From the NCBI GenBank assembly GCA_963739995.1, contig CAVUCH010000010.1:56120-120119 (forward strand): a DNA stretch of 64,000 nucleotides, given 5' to 3'. The stretch comes from CAVUCH01 sp963739995. Lineage in GTDB: Bacteria > Acidobacteriota > Vicinamibacteria > Vicinamibacterales > JAENWD01. The position numbers were made by a program, and so were the translations under genes. The notes beneath the pieces were generated by a model that was not told the origin of the DNA, ran no database searches, and saw only the letters and a program-made list of their open reading frames with translations. The stretch's first letter is position 1. Every line of letters begins with the position of its first letter. Shown in pieces: positions 47,953 through 56,721 of the stretch.

Positions 47953-48165
47953 ATGGCACACCCGCGCGGACCCGGCGAGCCGCTTGTCCCCGTTCGTCTC
48001 ACCCCCGAGGGTGATCCCCCGCCGTACGAACCCCCGGTTCCACCCGACCCCGAGCGCGACCGCGACGACGATGACATCCCGGACACCCCGGGTAGCGAGC
48101 CGCCGCCCGTCCCGATGCGCGATCCGCAACCTGCCGGAGCGCCGACGGGACCCTATATCGCTTGA
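47953..48165 (+). CDS. Small proline- and acid-rich hypothetical protein
   Basis: The 70-residue product is almost entirely Pro, Asp, Glu and Arg (PYEPPVPPDPERDRDDDDIPD, PGSEPPPVPMRDPQ) and is probably disordered. GAGGAG lies 8 bases before the ATG. No signal or membrane segment is seen. Conservation would be needed to show it is expressed. The stretch to 48311 holds a 7-bp stem (GCTGGCC/GGCCAGC) after its stop, which may be a terminator. Confidence 0.5.
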   Translation: MAHPRGPGEPLVPVRLTPEGDPPPYEPPVPPDPERDRDDDDIPDTPGSEPPPVPMRDPQPAGAPTGPYIA

Positions 48166-48311
48166 CGCCAGGCTGGCCAGGACACACGTCCCGGCCAGCT
48201 CGACTTCGGCCTGAGATCGATCCGGCGGGGGCGGAGGTCTACCGGAGGGTGGTGACCGCTGGAACCAAAGATAATGCCTGGGCTGACCCGGAGCCGGGGC
48301 TGAAGCCGCGC

Positions 48312-49373
48312 CTATCTTGCCTCCGCCATGCGTCCTGCGAGCTCCGACTGATAGAGCGCGACGAGCGCCGCACCGATTGCCTGCGACAGGTCGCCGAGCG
48401 CCGCCGGCACAATCGTCAGCACCTTTCGCTGGGCGGGCCACAGGTAGGGTTCCGCCGCCTCGCGCACGAGACGCAGGTATCGCTCCCGGAATTTCGGGGT
48501 CGTGGCCTCCGGATCCATCAGCCCGCCGCCAATCACCACGAACTGCGGGTCGAGCACCATCGCGAGGGTGGCGACGTGCAACCCCATGGCGCGCGCTTGG
48601 AGGTCGAACAGCTCGAGCGCGAGCGCGTCGCCTTTCTGCGCGAGCCCGCGCAACGCAAACGCCCGTTCCTTCGGGCCGAGCGGTGAGCGTGCGAGCTCGT
48701 GATCGGGCCGCGTGTCGAGTCGCTCCGCAAGGAGGAACGGCAGCCCTGAGAGCGTGGTGTACACCTCGACGCACCCCCACGTACGGCCGCACCCGCAGGG
48801 ATACGATTTCACATCCAGCAGGTGCAGGGGCGCGGGCAGATGTGCAGCCTCCATCCCCGCGAGCGTGTCGCCCTCGAGCGGCAAACCGGTGCGATCCACG
48901 TACGCGCAGCCCAGACCTGAGCCCGGCGCCAGCATCAACACCGTCCCGGTCCCGCGCGCGCGAACGCGCTGCGCTTCGGCAACGCCCCCCATGTTGCCGT
49001 CGTTGCCGACGGCGAGTGGCACGGCGCGACCAGCACGCTCGGAGAGCGCCGCCCCATACTCCTCAAGCACGTTGAACCCGGTGAAACTGTCGGGCAGGTT
49101 CGGCGACTTGTCGAGCACCCCGTAGCGCTGCTGTGGTCCCGGGACGGCTACACCGACGCCCTGCACCTGATCCCACGTGAGACCGTTGTCGCGCAGGTAC
49201 TCGCCCACTCCCTCCACCCACCCGCGAACGACGGCCGCGGGACCCAGGGCCGAGTTCGTGGATCGCTGCAGCAACCGCGTGGAGACCGGGCTTCCGGTTC
49301 TCCACACTCCACCGATCTTCGAGGTGGTCGCTCCCCCGTCGGTGCCGATGTACACGTCCTGGGCTGTCGTCAT
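48312..49373 (-). CDS. ROK-family sugar kinase (glucokinase-like)
   Basis: The 353-residue product has the ROK pattern: IGTDGGATTSKIGGVW phosphate loop, GVAVPGPQ, NDGNMGGVAEAQR, the zinc site YPCGCGRTWGCVEVYTT, and FVVIGGGLMD near the end. It would phosphorylate glucose or N-acetylglucosamine; substrate cannot be separated by sequence. If it acts on GlcNAc it would feed nagB. TAGGAT ends 9 bases before the ATG. Confidence 0.88.
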   Translation of the reverse strand: MTTAQDVYIGTDGGATTSKIGGVWRTGSPVSTRLLQRSTNSALGPAAVVRGWVEGVGEYLRDNGLTWDQVQGVGVAVPGPQQRYGVLDKSPNLPDSFTGFNVLEEYGAALSERAGRAVPLAVGNDGNMGGVAEAQRVRARGTGTVLMLAPGSGLGCAYVDRTGLPLEGDTLAGMEAAHLPAPLHLLDVKSYPCGCGRTWGCVEVYTTLSGLPFLLAERLDTRPDHELARSPLGPKERAFALRGLAQKGDALALELFDLQARAMGLHVATLAMVLDPQFVVIGGGLMDPEATTPKFRERYLRLVREAAEPYLWPAQRKVLTIVPAALGDLSQAIGAALVALYQSELAGRMAEAR

Positions 49374-49382
49374 AGACGAAGG

Positions 49383-49388
49383 ATCCTA
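49383..49388 (-). promoter_or_regulatory. Candidate -10 box TAGGAT for the ROK kinase gene
   Basis: TAGGAT lies on the minus strand with 9 bases to the ATG at 49373. Confidence 0.35.
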
Positions 49389-49455
49389 ATCCAGATTGGA
49401 GCGGGACGGGAGGCGGGCGCCGGAGCGTGCAAAGGGAGGCGGGGCGATCGATCGT

Positions 49456-49484
49456 GGACGGGTCGGGCGGAGCCCGACCCGTCC
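49456..49484. terminator. Strong GC hairpin downstream of the PEGA/outer-membrane operon
   Basis: A perfect 13-bp stem (GGACGGGTCGGGC / GCCCGACCCGTCC) with a 3-base loop lies 16 bases beyond the stop of the gene ending at 49500. There is no U-tract, so it may act with Rho or as an RNA-stabilising end. Confidence 0.6.
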
Positions 49485-49499
49485 AGATCCTGGCCGTAG

Positions 49500-50228
49500 C
49501 TAGTGCCTGCAGCGGCCGCCGAACTGGACTGCGATGGTCCCGCTGACGCCGTCGAGACGATCGTCGAGCAGAGACGTGCCGCCGATCAGGCGATAGCCCA
49601 CGCCGGCGTCTATACGCATCCAGCTCGTGACGGTCAGCAGCACATTCGCCTGCGGTTCGGCGACGAGGAAGTTCTCGCTCACACGCCACGCCACGCCCGT
49701 GACACTGCCAGGGTCGAGCTCGTGTCCGGGTCGTCTCACGTGGCGGTGACCAAACCGGACGGGCGTGCCGCCCAGCGCCACTGGCGCCATCGGCCCCAGA
49801 AGATCCGCGTAGCTGACACCAATAGTGGCCGTACCGCCGCCGAGGAGGGTGCGAGCGCCGAACCCGATGCGCCTGTCAGTGCGCGCGAGCCATTCCAGCA
49901 CAACGCCGCCGTATGCCATCTCGCGATCATCGGAGCCGTTCGCGAGCCAGTAGCCACCGGCGCCGATCAGGAACGCGCCATCGGTGACCCACCCGACGTA
50001 CCCTCCGGCGAGGGTCGCCGCCTGATCATCAACCCGCGTGAACTTCACGTCCGGGGCTACCACCCAGCCCCCTTTGAGCGGCGTGACCTGCATGGTCGAC
50101 CCCTGCGCGTCAGGTGGTGACGCGGGCGGATCCTGCGCCTGAGCCCTTCCGGGAGCCGCCGCGAACATCGTGCAGACGATTGCCGCGGCAGCCACTGCGA
50201 TGTGCAGTTTCCGACCCCGCGGCCTCAT
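49500..50228 (-). CDS. Outer-membrane beta-barrel-like hypothetical protein
   Basis: The 242-residue product has a signal peptide (VAAAAIVCTMFAAAPGRAQAQ). Alternating hydrophobic strands follow, such as ATLAGGYVGWVTDGAFLIGAGGY, FGARTLLGGGTATIGVSY and MRIDAGVGYRLIGG, which suggest a small beta-barrel. The last strand ends in Phe-Gly-Gly-Arg-Cys-Arg-His rather than an aromatic residue, so barrel insertion is uncertain. It is coupled to the PEGA gene by ATGA. Confidence 0.65.
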   Translation of the reverse strand: MRPRGRKLHIAVAAAAIVCTMFAAAPGRAQAQDPPASPPDAQGSTMQVTPLKGGWVVAPDVKFTRVDDQAATLAGGYVGWVTDGAFLIGAGGYWLANGSDDREMAYGGVVLEWLARTDRRIGFGARTLLGGGTATIGVSYADLLGPMAPVALGGTPVRFGHRHVRRPGHELDPGSVTGVAWRVSENFLVAEPQANVLLTVTSWMRIDAGVGYRLIGGTSLLDDRLDGVSGTIAVQFGGRCRH

Positions 50229-51103
50229 CGCCGCTCCTCTGGCAGGCTGACGTTGACCGTCGCGGTCTCGCCGCTCCGTATTTCGACGTCAGTTGCGTAA
50301 GACTGGAATCCCTCTCTCCGTACCTCGACGCGGTGACGGCCTTCGGCCAGCTGCAAGAGGAGGCGCTCGCCGCTCGTGTCCGTGCCCTCCCAGCCTTCGC
50401 CGTCCACGAGGATCGACGCGCCCGCAGGCTGGACACGCACAGCGAGGGTTCCGAAACCTGACACCTCCGCCGCCGAGCCGCGCATCTGTTCGCCGCGATC
50501 GGTATCGTCGTGGCCACGATGCCGGGGCTGCGCCGGCGTGCGCTGCAGGTCGACGTCTGCAGACGGCTTCGGGCGCGGCTCCGCCTGTTCTCCGTCGGCC
50601 AACTTCTCCAGCGAAGCGTTGATCTTGTACCCCGCCCGCGGCCGGAAGAGGATGTTCTGCTTCGTCGACCGATAGCCCTCGAGATAGATCACCAGTTCGT
50701 GCTCGCCTGGCGGGACGCGCAGGCGCTGGAACGTGCCGTCGAAATCGTCGACGATGCCCGCATAGTAACCATTAACGTACACCTCGGCCTGTGGCGGCGC
50801 GCCCTGGATGCGTGCGGAGCTCGTCGGGTCGTAGTACCCGTACGCCGGCCAGGGGCCCCACGCACCCCAGGCGCCCCACGGATACCCGTACCACCCGAAG
50901 GGTCCGGCATAAGCGGAGTAGTAGAAACCGGGGTAGTAGAACCCCGGGTAGAAGTACGGCCCTCCGAACGAGGCACTCACGACGACACCACCGTGAGGGT
51001 GGCCGTGGCTGTGCCGCTGCGCGTGTGCTTGCGCGGGCCAGAGCAGTGACAGCATCGCGGCGACGACCACGAGCTGAGTGACCTGGTTGACTCTGCGTCT
51101 CAC
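50225..51103 (-). CDS. Secreted protein with two PEGA domains and a Tyr/Trp/Gly-rich segment
   Basis: The 292-residue product has a signal peptide and a His-rich stretch (RHSHGHPHGG). A Tyr/Trp/Gly/Phe-rich low-complexity segment covers about residues 48-92 (e.g. YFYPGFYYPGFYYSAY). Two PEGA beta-sandwich domains follow: AEVYVNGYYAGIVDDFDGTFQRL and, near the C-terminus, GASILVDGEGWEGTDTSGERLLLQ. PEGA domains are extracellular repeats with surface or wall roles. The following gene is the outer-membrane-like protein. The 242 bases upstream (51104-51345) hold no gene. Confidence 0.85.
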   Translation of the reverse strand: MRRRVNQVTQLVVVAAMLSLLWPAQAHAQRHSHGHPHGGVVVSASFGGPYFYPGFYYPGFYYSAYAGPFGWYGYPWGAWGAWGPWPAYGYYDPTSSARIQGAPPQAEVYVNGYYAGIVDDFDGTFQRLRVPPGEHELVIYLEGYRSTKQNILFRPRAGYKINASLEKLADGEQAEPRPKPSADVDLQRTPAQPRHRGHDDTDRGEQMRGSAAEVSGFGTLAVRVQPAGASILVDGEGWEGTDTSGERLLLQLAEGRHRVEVRREGFQSYATDVEIRSGETATVNVSLPEERR

Positions 51104-51345
51104 GGGAACCTCCGGGGCAGGCTGGCGCCAAACGGCCGCGCGCGCAACGGTTGTGCCGCCTCAGAAAATCCCGAACCGCAGGAGGATATCTGCCTGGAAC
51201 GACGGGGCTTACGTGAAAATGCGCCGCAAGGGCGAAGACACCCGCTGTCCAACGCGGGCGACAGCGGATGTCTCTGTCAGGGGTCAGCCTTCAGAGCTGT
51301 TCGCGCGTCCCATAAAGCGGAGGTGACGCCTCATCGGAAATGCCG

Positions 51346-51666
51346 CTATTTCTTCGGCAGCTCCGAGCGCTGGTTCTTCGGCAGCTCCGAGCGCCGGCGG
51401 CCGGACTCGGATCGTGCGGTTCCCTCCTGAGCGCCAATGGGTTTCGAAAAGAGGAGGGGCGTCTCGGCCTCGGGCGGCTGCGATGTGCCTGGTCCGCCGT
51501 GCGCACGCTCGATTTCGAGCTCACGGCTTCGACGCTCGATCAGCTCGTAGTTGCTCAGTTCTGGCTCTGGCTCCGGGGCCAGACGTGTGGGTGCGGGCGA
51601 CGATGTGGCGCGCCGCCGCCGCATGACGCGGATCGTTCTCGGCTTGTCCGGAGGTGTTGGGAACAT
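51346..51666 (-). CDS. Small charged hypothetical protein with C-terminal repeat
   Basis: The product of about 106 residues has an Arg-rich start (RTIRVMRRRRATSS), a Pro/Glu middle and a C-terminal tandem motif: RRSELPKN then QRSELPKK. GGGCAGG lies just before the ATG at 51666. It is probably disordered. The 254 bases upstream (51667-51920) hold no supported gene. Confidence 0.35.
   Translation of the reverse strand: MFPTPPDKPRTIRVMRRRRATSSPAPTRLAPEPEPELSNYELIERRSRELEIERAHGGPGTSQPPEAETPLLFSKPIGAQEGTARSESGRRRSELPKNQRSELPKK
51350..51397. repeat. 24-bp tandem direct repeat, two copies
   Basis: TTCTTCGGCAGCTCCGAGCG followed by CTGG (51350-51373) is repeated at 51374-51397 with one mismatch. It lies within the end of the small gene, where each unit encodes eight residues. 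Confidence 0.75.
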
Positions 51667-51920
51667 GCCTGCCCCCCAAAGCAAGAATGTTGCCTACCAG
51701 CGCGGGAGTCACGCGATCGCTTGCCCCGTTCGAAAACCGCACGCCCGAGCGCGTCTGCGCCGTGGGACTGACCAGCCAAGCCCGTTCCGAGCACCGGGAA
51801 CCGTGAACCCGTGAACGTGAAGAGCCGCAGAGAGCTGCGTGCGAAGCGCATCGCCCCGATGGGGGCAAGCGTCCGACCGGCCGTACCCGCCTGTAAGTAG
51901 TTCGCCAGACGGGTCGAGTG

Positions 51921-52895
51921 TCATCTCCTTCGGGCAGGTGGATGGCGGAGCGCCTCCAGGAGCAGCACCATATCGTGAGGGAGCGGTGCCTCGAACCCGA
52001 GGGGCCGCGCCTCCGACGGGTGTTCGATCCCGAGCCGCCATGCGTGGAGCGCCTGCCGGTGGAACCGAAGAGCGGCCCGATCGCCGCCGCCCGGCTGGAC
52101 GAGTCCCGCGTACTGCCGCTCGCCGATGAGCGGATGCCCCCGCAATGCGGCCTGGATGCGAATCTGGTTCCGTTTCCCCGTGTGCAGCCGTACCTCGATC
52201 AGCGACGCGCCCGTGAGCGGCTCCACCACGCGATACCGGCTCACCGCCTCGACGCCGCGCGGATCCCGGACATGTGTCTCCTGCTGTACGAGGGACGCGC
52301 GGTCCCAGGCCAGGTGATCACGCCATGTCCCCTCCGCCGGCGAAGGATGTCCGATGACGACAGCCAGGTACAGGCGCTCGGGCTCGCGCCGGATGAACTG
52401 CTCCTTGAGCGCCTGCTGCGTGCGCGTGTCCTTCGCAAAGACCACCAGCCCGGACGTGTCGCGGTCGATCCGGTGCACCACGTGCGGCCTGCGCCGGCTC
52501 GAGCGCAGATGCTCGAGCAGCTGCGCATACACCGACGCTTCGTCGCGTCTTCGCGGCAAGGGGACGGTCAGGACGCCGGACGGTTTGTTGACGACCAGCA
52601 ACGCGCGATCCTCGAAGATGATCTCGAGCGCGCCCGAGGCGCCTGCGCGCCTCGATGGCGCGGCGAGCCGGCGGCTGGCACTCCCCGGACGATCGGTCCA
52701 CACGTGCACACGATCACCGATGGCCAGACGCACCCCTGCCTGGGCGGGCCCGACCTCGTGATCGTTCAGGAACACCTTGCCGCGTTCGAGCGCCGCGGAC
52801 GCTCGGCCTCGCGAATCGAGCCGTCCGGCGCCCGCCAGATACTTGTCGAGTCTCGTGCCCGCTACGTCCGCGTCGATGGTCCACCTATCGCCCAT
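51921..52895 (-). CDS. RluA/RluD-family pseudouridine synthase
   Basis: The 324-residue product has an N-terminal S4 RNA-binding domain (TRLDKYLAGAGRLDSRGRASAALERGKVFLND) and the RluA catalytic domain with VVHRIDRDTSGLVVFAKD, where the Asp in HRIDRDTSG is catalytic. It ends with HTGKRNQIRIQAALRGHPLIGERQY. It would isomerise uridine in rRNA or tRNA; which site is not inferable. It is divergent from the carboxylesterase gene. Confidence 0.92.
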   Translation of the reverse strand: MGDRWTIDADVAGTRLDKYLAGAGRLDSRGRASAALERGKVFLNDHEVGPAQAGVRLAIGDRVHVWTDRPGSASRRLAAPSRRAGASGALEIIFEDRALLVVNKPSGVLTVPLPRRRDEASVYAQLLEHLRSSRRRPHVVHRIDRDTSGLVVFAKDTRTQQALKEQFIRREPERLYLAVVIGHPSPAEGTWRDHLAWDRASLVQQETHVRDPRGVEAVSRYRVVEPLTGASLIEVRLHTGKRNQIRIQAALRGHPLIGERQYAGLVQPGGGDRAALRFHRQALHAWRLGIEHPSEARPLGFEAPLPHDMVLLLEALRHPPARRR

Positions 52896-53137
52896 CTGCC
52901 GCCAGTGTAATGCGGGCAGTGAAGGTCACGGGAACCGGCCAATGGCGCGACTCACCCGGGGCTCGGTTGACGCGGGCTGCTCAGGCAGTTCGAGCTCGTC
53001 GGCTTCGGCCGAATGCCGATGCGTGAGCCCTGTGTCGATCATGAATCCTTAAGAAGCGTTCCCGCGTTTTGCATTGTGCGAATCGTTGTGGTCTCATCCC
53101 CCTCGGCGGCTCCGCGCAAGCCGCCTCGAGGGTCCAG

Positions 53138-54745
53138 ATGCAGATCTCCATGAAACGATCGTCCCGATTGCTGGTGGCGCTGGCCATCTCGTTCCTTACC
53201 AGCAGCACGGCCGCTGCGCAGGTGATGACCGAATCGGGGCGTGTCGAGGGTACCGAGAGCCAGGACGCACGCGTCCGGATCTTCCGAGGCATTCCGTTCG
53301 CCGCGCCACCGATCGGCGAGCTCCGCTGGCAGGCACCGCGCCCAGTCACCGCATGGCAGGGTGTCCGCAAGGCGACGGCCTTTGGCAATCGGTGCATGCA
53401 GGCGCCGATCTTCTCCGACATGATCTTCCGAGACGAGATGAGCGAAGACTGCCTCTACCTCAACGTCTGGACCCCCGCCCGCGCCGCCACCGAGCGGCTG
53501 CCGGTGATGGTGTGGATCTACGGCGGCGGCTTCCAGGCCGGCTCCGCGTCGGAGCCGCGGCAGGATGGCGAGAAGCTCGCAGGCAAGGGCGTGGTCGTCG
53601 TCAGTTTCAACTATCGCCTGGGCGTCTTCGGGTTCCTCGCCCACCCGGAACTGACCAAGGAGTCCGGCCACAACGCGTCGGGCAACTACGGCCTGCTGGA
53701 TCAGATTGCAGCGCTGCGGTGGGTCAAAGCGAACATCGCCGCGTTTGGTGGCGACCCGGGCAAAGTGACGATCTTCGGTGAATCGGCCGGCTCCTTCGCG
53801 GTCAGCGCGTTGATGGCATCGCCACTCGCCCAAGGTCTGTTCCACCACGCGATCGGCGAGAGCGGCGCGTTTTTCAACAGCGGCAGCGGTGCGCTGGCCC
53901 CGGCCAGGCTGCCCGCGAGCGAAGCATCGGGTGGATCCTTCGCGCAATCGCTGGGCGCCACATCCCTCGCAGCACTCAGGGCGAAGCCTGCGGCCGATGC
54001 GCTGCAGGCCGCAGCCAAAGGACCTGGGCGCTGGTTCGCCCCGATCATCGACGGCTACGTGCTGCCGCGGGACGTCCACGCCATCTATGCCGACGGCAGG
54101 CAGAGTCCCGTTCCGCTGCTTGCGGGGTGGAACGCTGACGAGGTGCGCTCTGGCGTCGTCCTCGCAAAGGAGAAGCCCACGGCTGCCAGCTTCATCGAGC
54201 GTACGCGCAAACAGTTCGGCGCCGACGCGGATGCCGTGTTCAAGGCGTACCCCGCCGGCTCGGATGCGGAGGCGCTCGAGTCCGCCGCCTCGCTCGGCAC
54301 CGATCTGTTCATCGCCTACGCCACCTGGAAGTGGATCGAAATACACCGCCAGACCGGCGGGTCCCCGGTCTATCGCTACCGCTTCGACCGCACGATCCCG
54401 ATCGCGCCCGGCACACAAGTGAACGGCGCCGCGGCCACCGCGAAAGACATCGGCGCACGGCACGCTGGCGAGATCGAGTACGTGTTCGGCGCGCTCGACT
54501 CCGTTCCGAACGTCACGTGGGACGAGGGCGATCGAAAGCTGTCAGACCTGATGATGTCCTACTGGTCGAACTTCGCCCGCTCGGCCGACCCCAATGGCCC
54601 CGGTCTGCCGAAATGGCCCGGGTACGACAAAGCCACGGGCGATCAGGTCATGCACCTCGACGTGCAGTCGGGGGCGAAACGCGCAACCGACCGCGTGCGG
54701 TACGAAGCGCTCGATGCCATTGCGGCGAAGGCACGCACGGAGTAG
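53138..54745 (+). CDS. Carboxylesterase, type B, secreted
   Basis: The 535-residue product has a signal peptide (MKRSSRLLVALAISFLTSSTAAAQ) and the type-B carboxylesterase fold. Catalytic blocks include the oxyanion motif YGGGFQAGSA, the nucleophile elbow FGESAGSFAVS and the charge relay His in DIGARHAGEIEYVFG; EDCLYLNVW is the family signature. It hydrolyses esters or lactones in the periplasm. The ATG at 53138 has GAGGG about 5 bases upstream; the ATG at 53150 is an alternative. TGCATT with a degenerate second copy lies at 53070-53082. Confidence 0.92.
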   Translation: MQISMKRSSRLLVALAISFLTSSTAAAQVMTESGRVEGTESQDARVRIFRGIPFAAPPIGELRWQAPRPVTAWQGVRKATAFGNRCMQAPIFSDMIFRDEMSEDCLYLNVWTPARAATERLPVMVWIYGGGFQAGSASEPRQDGEKLAGKGVVVVSFNYRLGVFGFLAHPELTKESGHNASGNYGLLDQIAALRWVKANIAAFGGDPGKVTIFGESAGSFAVSALMASPLAQGLFHHAIGESGAFFNSGSGALAPARLPASEASGGSFAQSLGATSLAALRAKPAADALQAAAKGPGRWFAPIIDGYVLPRDVHAIYADGRQSPVPLLAGWNADEVRSGVVLAKEKPTAASFIERTRKQFGADADAVFKAYPAGSDAEALESAASLGTDLFIAYATWKWIEIHRQTGGSPVYRYRFDRTIPIAPGTQVNGAAATAKDIGARHAGEIEYVFGALDSVPNVTWDEGDRKLSDLMMSYWSNFARSADPNGPGLPKWPGYDKATGDQVMHLDVQSGAKRATDRVRYEALDAIAAKARTE

Positions 54746-54755
54746 CGGCATCCGG

Positions 54756-54779
54756 CAGGCCCGACGGGAGACGGGCCTG
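54756..54779. terminator. Hairpin after the carboxylesterase gene
   Basis: CAGGCCCG and CGGGCCTG form a perfect 8-bp stem with an 8-base loop, 10 bases after the stop at 54745. No U-tract follows. Confidence 0.45.
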
Positions 54780-54855
54780 GTCACGCTGCGGCCGCCGATC
54801 ACGGGGCGATGCCACCGGGCCTGTTCCGCCCGTGCTGCCGGTGCATGCCAGGTCA

Positions 54856-54868
54856 TGCATTCTGCATT
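54856..54868. repeat. Heptad repeat TGCATTC, two copies
   Basis: TGCATT occurs at 54856 and 54863, 7 bases apart, upstream of the symporter gene. It is the reverse complement of the AATGCA heptads at 28463-28495. Confidence 0.4.
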
Positions 54869-54883
54869 ACGCGGTTTTTGTTG

Positions 54884-54889
54884 TACATT
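54884..54889 (+). promoter_or_regulatory. Candidate -10 box TACATT for the symporter operon
   Basis: TACATT ends 8 bases before the GTG at 54898, predicting a leaderless or very short leader. Confidence 0.4.
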
Positions 54890-54897
54890 CCCCCGCC

Positions 54898-56721
54898 GTG
54901 TACCTTCAACCTCTCGACTGGCTCGTCGCCGCCGTCGCGGTCCTGATCTGCTTCGCGCCCGCCCTCTTCGTCGGAAAGCGCGCCGGCAAGGACACGACCG
55001 AGTTCTTCGCCTCCGGCCGCTCGGTGCCGTGGTGGCTGGCCGGGCTCTCGATGGTGGCCACGACCTTCAGCAGCGACACGCCGAACCTCGTCACGGACAT
55101 CGTCCGGCGCACCGGCGTCGCGGGCAACTGGGTCTGGTGGTCCTTCCTGCTGACGGGCATGGCGACCGTCTTCTTCTACGCGCGCCTGTGGCGCCGGTCG
55201 GGGGTGATGACCGACCTCGAGTTCTACGAGATTCGCTACTCGGGCGCCGCGGCACGGATCGTACGGGGGTTCAGGGCCATCTACCTCGGGTTCCTGTTCA
55301 ACTGCATGATCATGGCGACCGTCAACCTCGCCGCCTGCAAAATCGCCGCGATTCTCTTCGGGCTGCCCCGATGGCAGACGCTCCTCTTCGTGGGCGTGCT
55401 GAACGCGGCGTTCGCCGCGCACTCCGGTCTCTGGGGCGTGCTCGTCATCGACATGGTGCAGTTCTTCGTCAAGATGACCGCGGTCACGGCTGCCGCGTAC
55501 TTCGCCCTGCAAGCCCCGGGCGTTGGCGGCCTGAGCGGGATGGTGTCGCAGCTGTCGCAACTGCCCGGGCCGAACGGGATCAATTACCTGAACGTGCTGC
55601 CCGACTTCACGAACAACTGGGACATTGCCGTCGCGGTGTTCGTCATGCCGATAGCCGTCCAGTGGTGGTCGGTGTGGTACCCGGGCGCGGAGCCTGGCGG
55701 CGGCAGCTACATCGCACAGCGGATGCTCGCGTCCAAATCGGAGCGCGATTCGCTCGGGGCCGTCCTGTTCTTTCAGCTGGCGCACTACGTGCTGCGGCCC
55801 TGGCCTTGGATCCTCGTCGCGCTCTGCTCAATCATCGTGTACCCGCAGCTCTCCGACATCCAGAAGGCCTTTCCGAATCTCGACCCGGCGCTGCTGGGGC
55901 ACGACATCGCATATCCGGCGATGCTGAAGTTCCTGCCGGTCGGCTTCGTGGGGCTGATGGTTGGCGGGCTCGTCGCGGCGAACTCGTCGACGATCCTCAC
56001 GCACCTGAACTGGGGCGCCTCGTACCTGGTCCATGACTTCTATCGCCGCTTCGTCAAGAAGGACGGGACCGAGCGGCACTATGTCGCGGCGGGCCGCTAC
56101 GCCACGCTGCTTCTGTTCGTCTTCTCGTCGGCGCTCGTGTTCGTGCTCGATTCGGCGAAGGACGCGTTCGACGTGATCCTTCAGATCGGTGCAGGCACCG
56201 GGCTGCTCTATCTGGTCCGCTGGTTCTGGTGGCGTGTGAACGCGTGGTGCGAGGTCGTTGCAATGATGAGCTCGTTTCTCGTGTCGGTCGCCCTGCTGGT
56301 GCTGGCGAGGAACGGTGTCCAGTTCACCACGCACAAGGCCTTGCTGATCACGATTGCCGTCACAACCGTGTGCTGGGTCGCGACCGCCTACCTGGCGCCG
56401 CAGACCGATCGCGATGTGCTGGTGGCGTTCTATCTCAAGACACGTCCGGCCGGGCCTGGCTGGTCACCAATCCGCCGTGACCCGCGCGTCGTCGCCAGCC
56501 AGGAAACGGGAGCCGTCGAGAATATCCCGATGGCCATCCTCGGCTGGGTCTCGGGTTGCACGCTGGTGTGGTCGGCCCTCTTCACCATCGGCAATTTTCT
56601 CTACGGCCGCACCGGCGCCGGGACGCTGCTGCTCGTCGTGACCGTGGTGAGCGGCCTCACGGTCATCTGGGTGGTGCGCACGCTCTGGGCCGGCGACGAC
56701 GCGAGCCAGCAGCCGGCGTGA
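54898..56721 (+). CDS. Sodium/solute symporter (SSS family)
   Basis: The 607-residue product has about 13-14 transmembrane helices of the SSS (SGLT/LeuT-fold) family. Landmarks are FFASGRSVPWWLAGLSMVATTFSSDTPN near the N-terminus, then TDLEFYEIRYSG and NLAACKIAAILFGLP. In the C-terminal half is VGLMVGGLVAANSSTILTHLNWGASYLVHDFYRRF, the family sodium-site region. The protein is longer than most at the C-terminus. The start is a GTG at 54898. It is coupled to the nucleotidyltransferase by GTGA, so a sugar or sugar acid is the likely substrate. Confidence 0.92.
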   Translation: MYLQPLDWLVAAVAVLICFAPALFVGKRAGKDTTEFFASGRSVPWWLAGLSMVATTFSSDTPNLVTDIVRRTGVAGNWVWWSFLLTGMATVFFYARLWRRSGVMTDLEFYEIRYSGAAARIVRGFRAIYLGFLFNCMIMATVNLAACKIAAILFGLPRWQTLLFVGVLNAAFAAHSGLWGVLVIDMVQFFVKMTAVTAAAYFALQAPGVGGLSGMVSQLSQLPGPNGINYLNVLPDFTNNWDIAVAVFVMPIAVQWWSVWYPGAEPGGGSYIAQRMLASKSERDSLGAVLFFQLAHYVLRPWPWILVALCSIIVYPQLSDIQKAFPNLDPALLGHDIAYPAMLKFLPVGFVGLMVGGLVAANSSTILTHLNWGASYLVHDFYRRFVKKDGTERHYVAAGRYATLLLFVFSSALVFVLDSAKDAFDVILQIGAGTGLLYLVRWFWWRVNAWCEVVAMMSSFLVSVALLVLARNGVQFTTHKALLITIAVTTVCWVATAYLAPQTDRDVLVAFYLKTRPAGPGWSPIRRDPRVVASQETGAVENIPMAILGWVSGCTLVWSALFTIGNFLYGRTGAGTLLLVVTVVSGLTVIWVVRTLWAGDDASQQPA

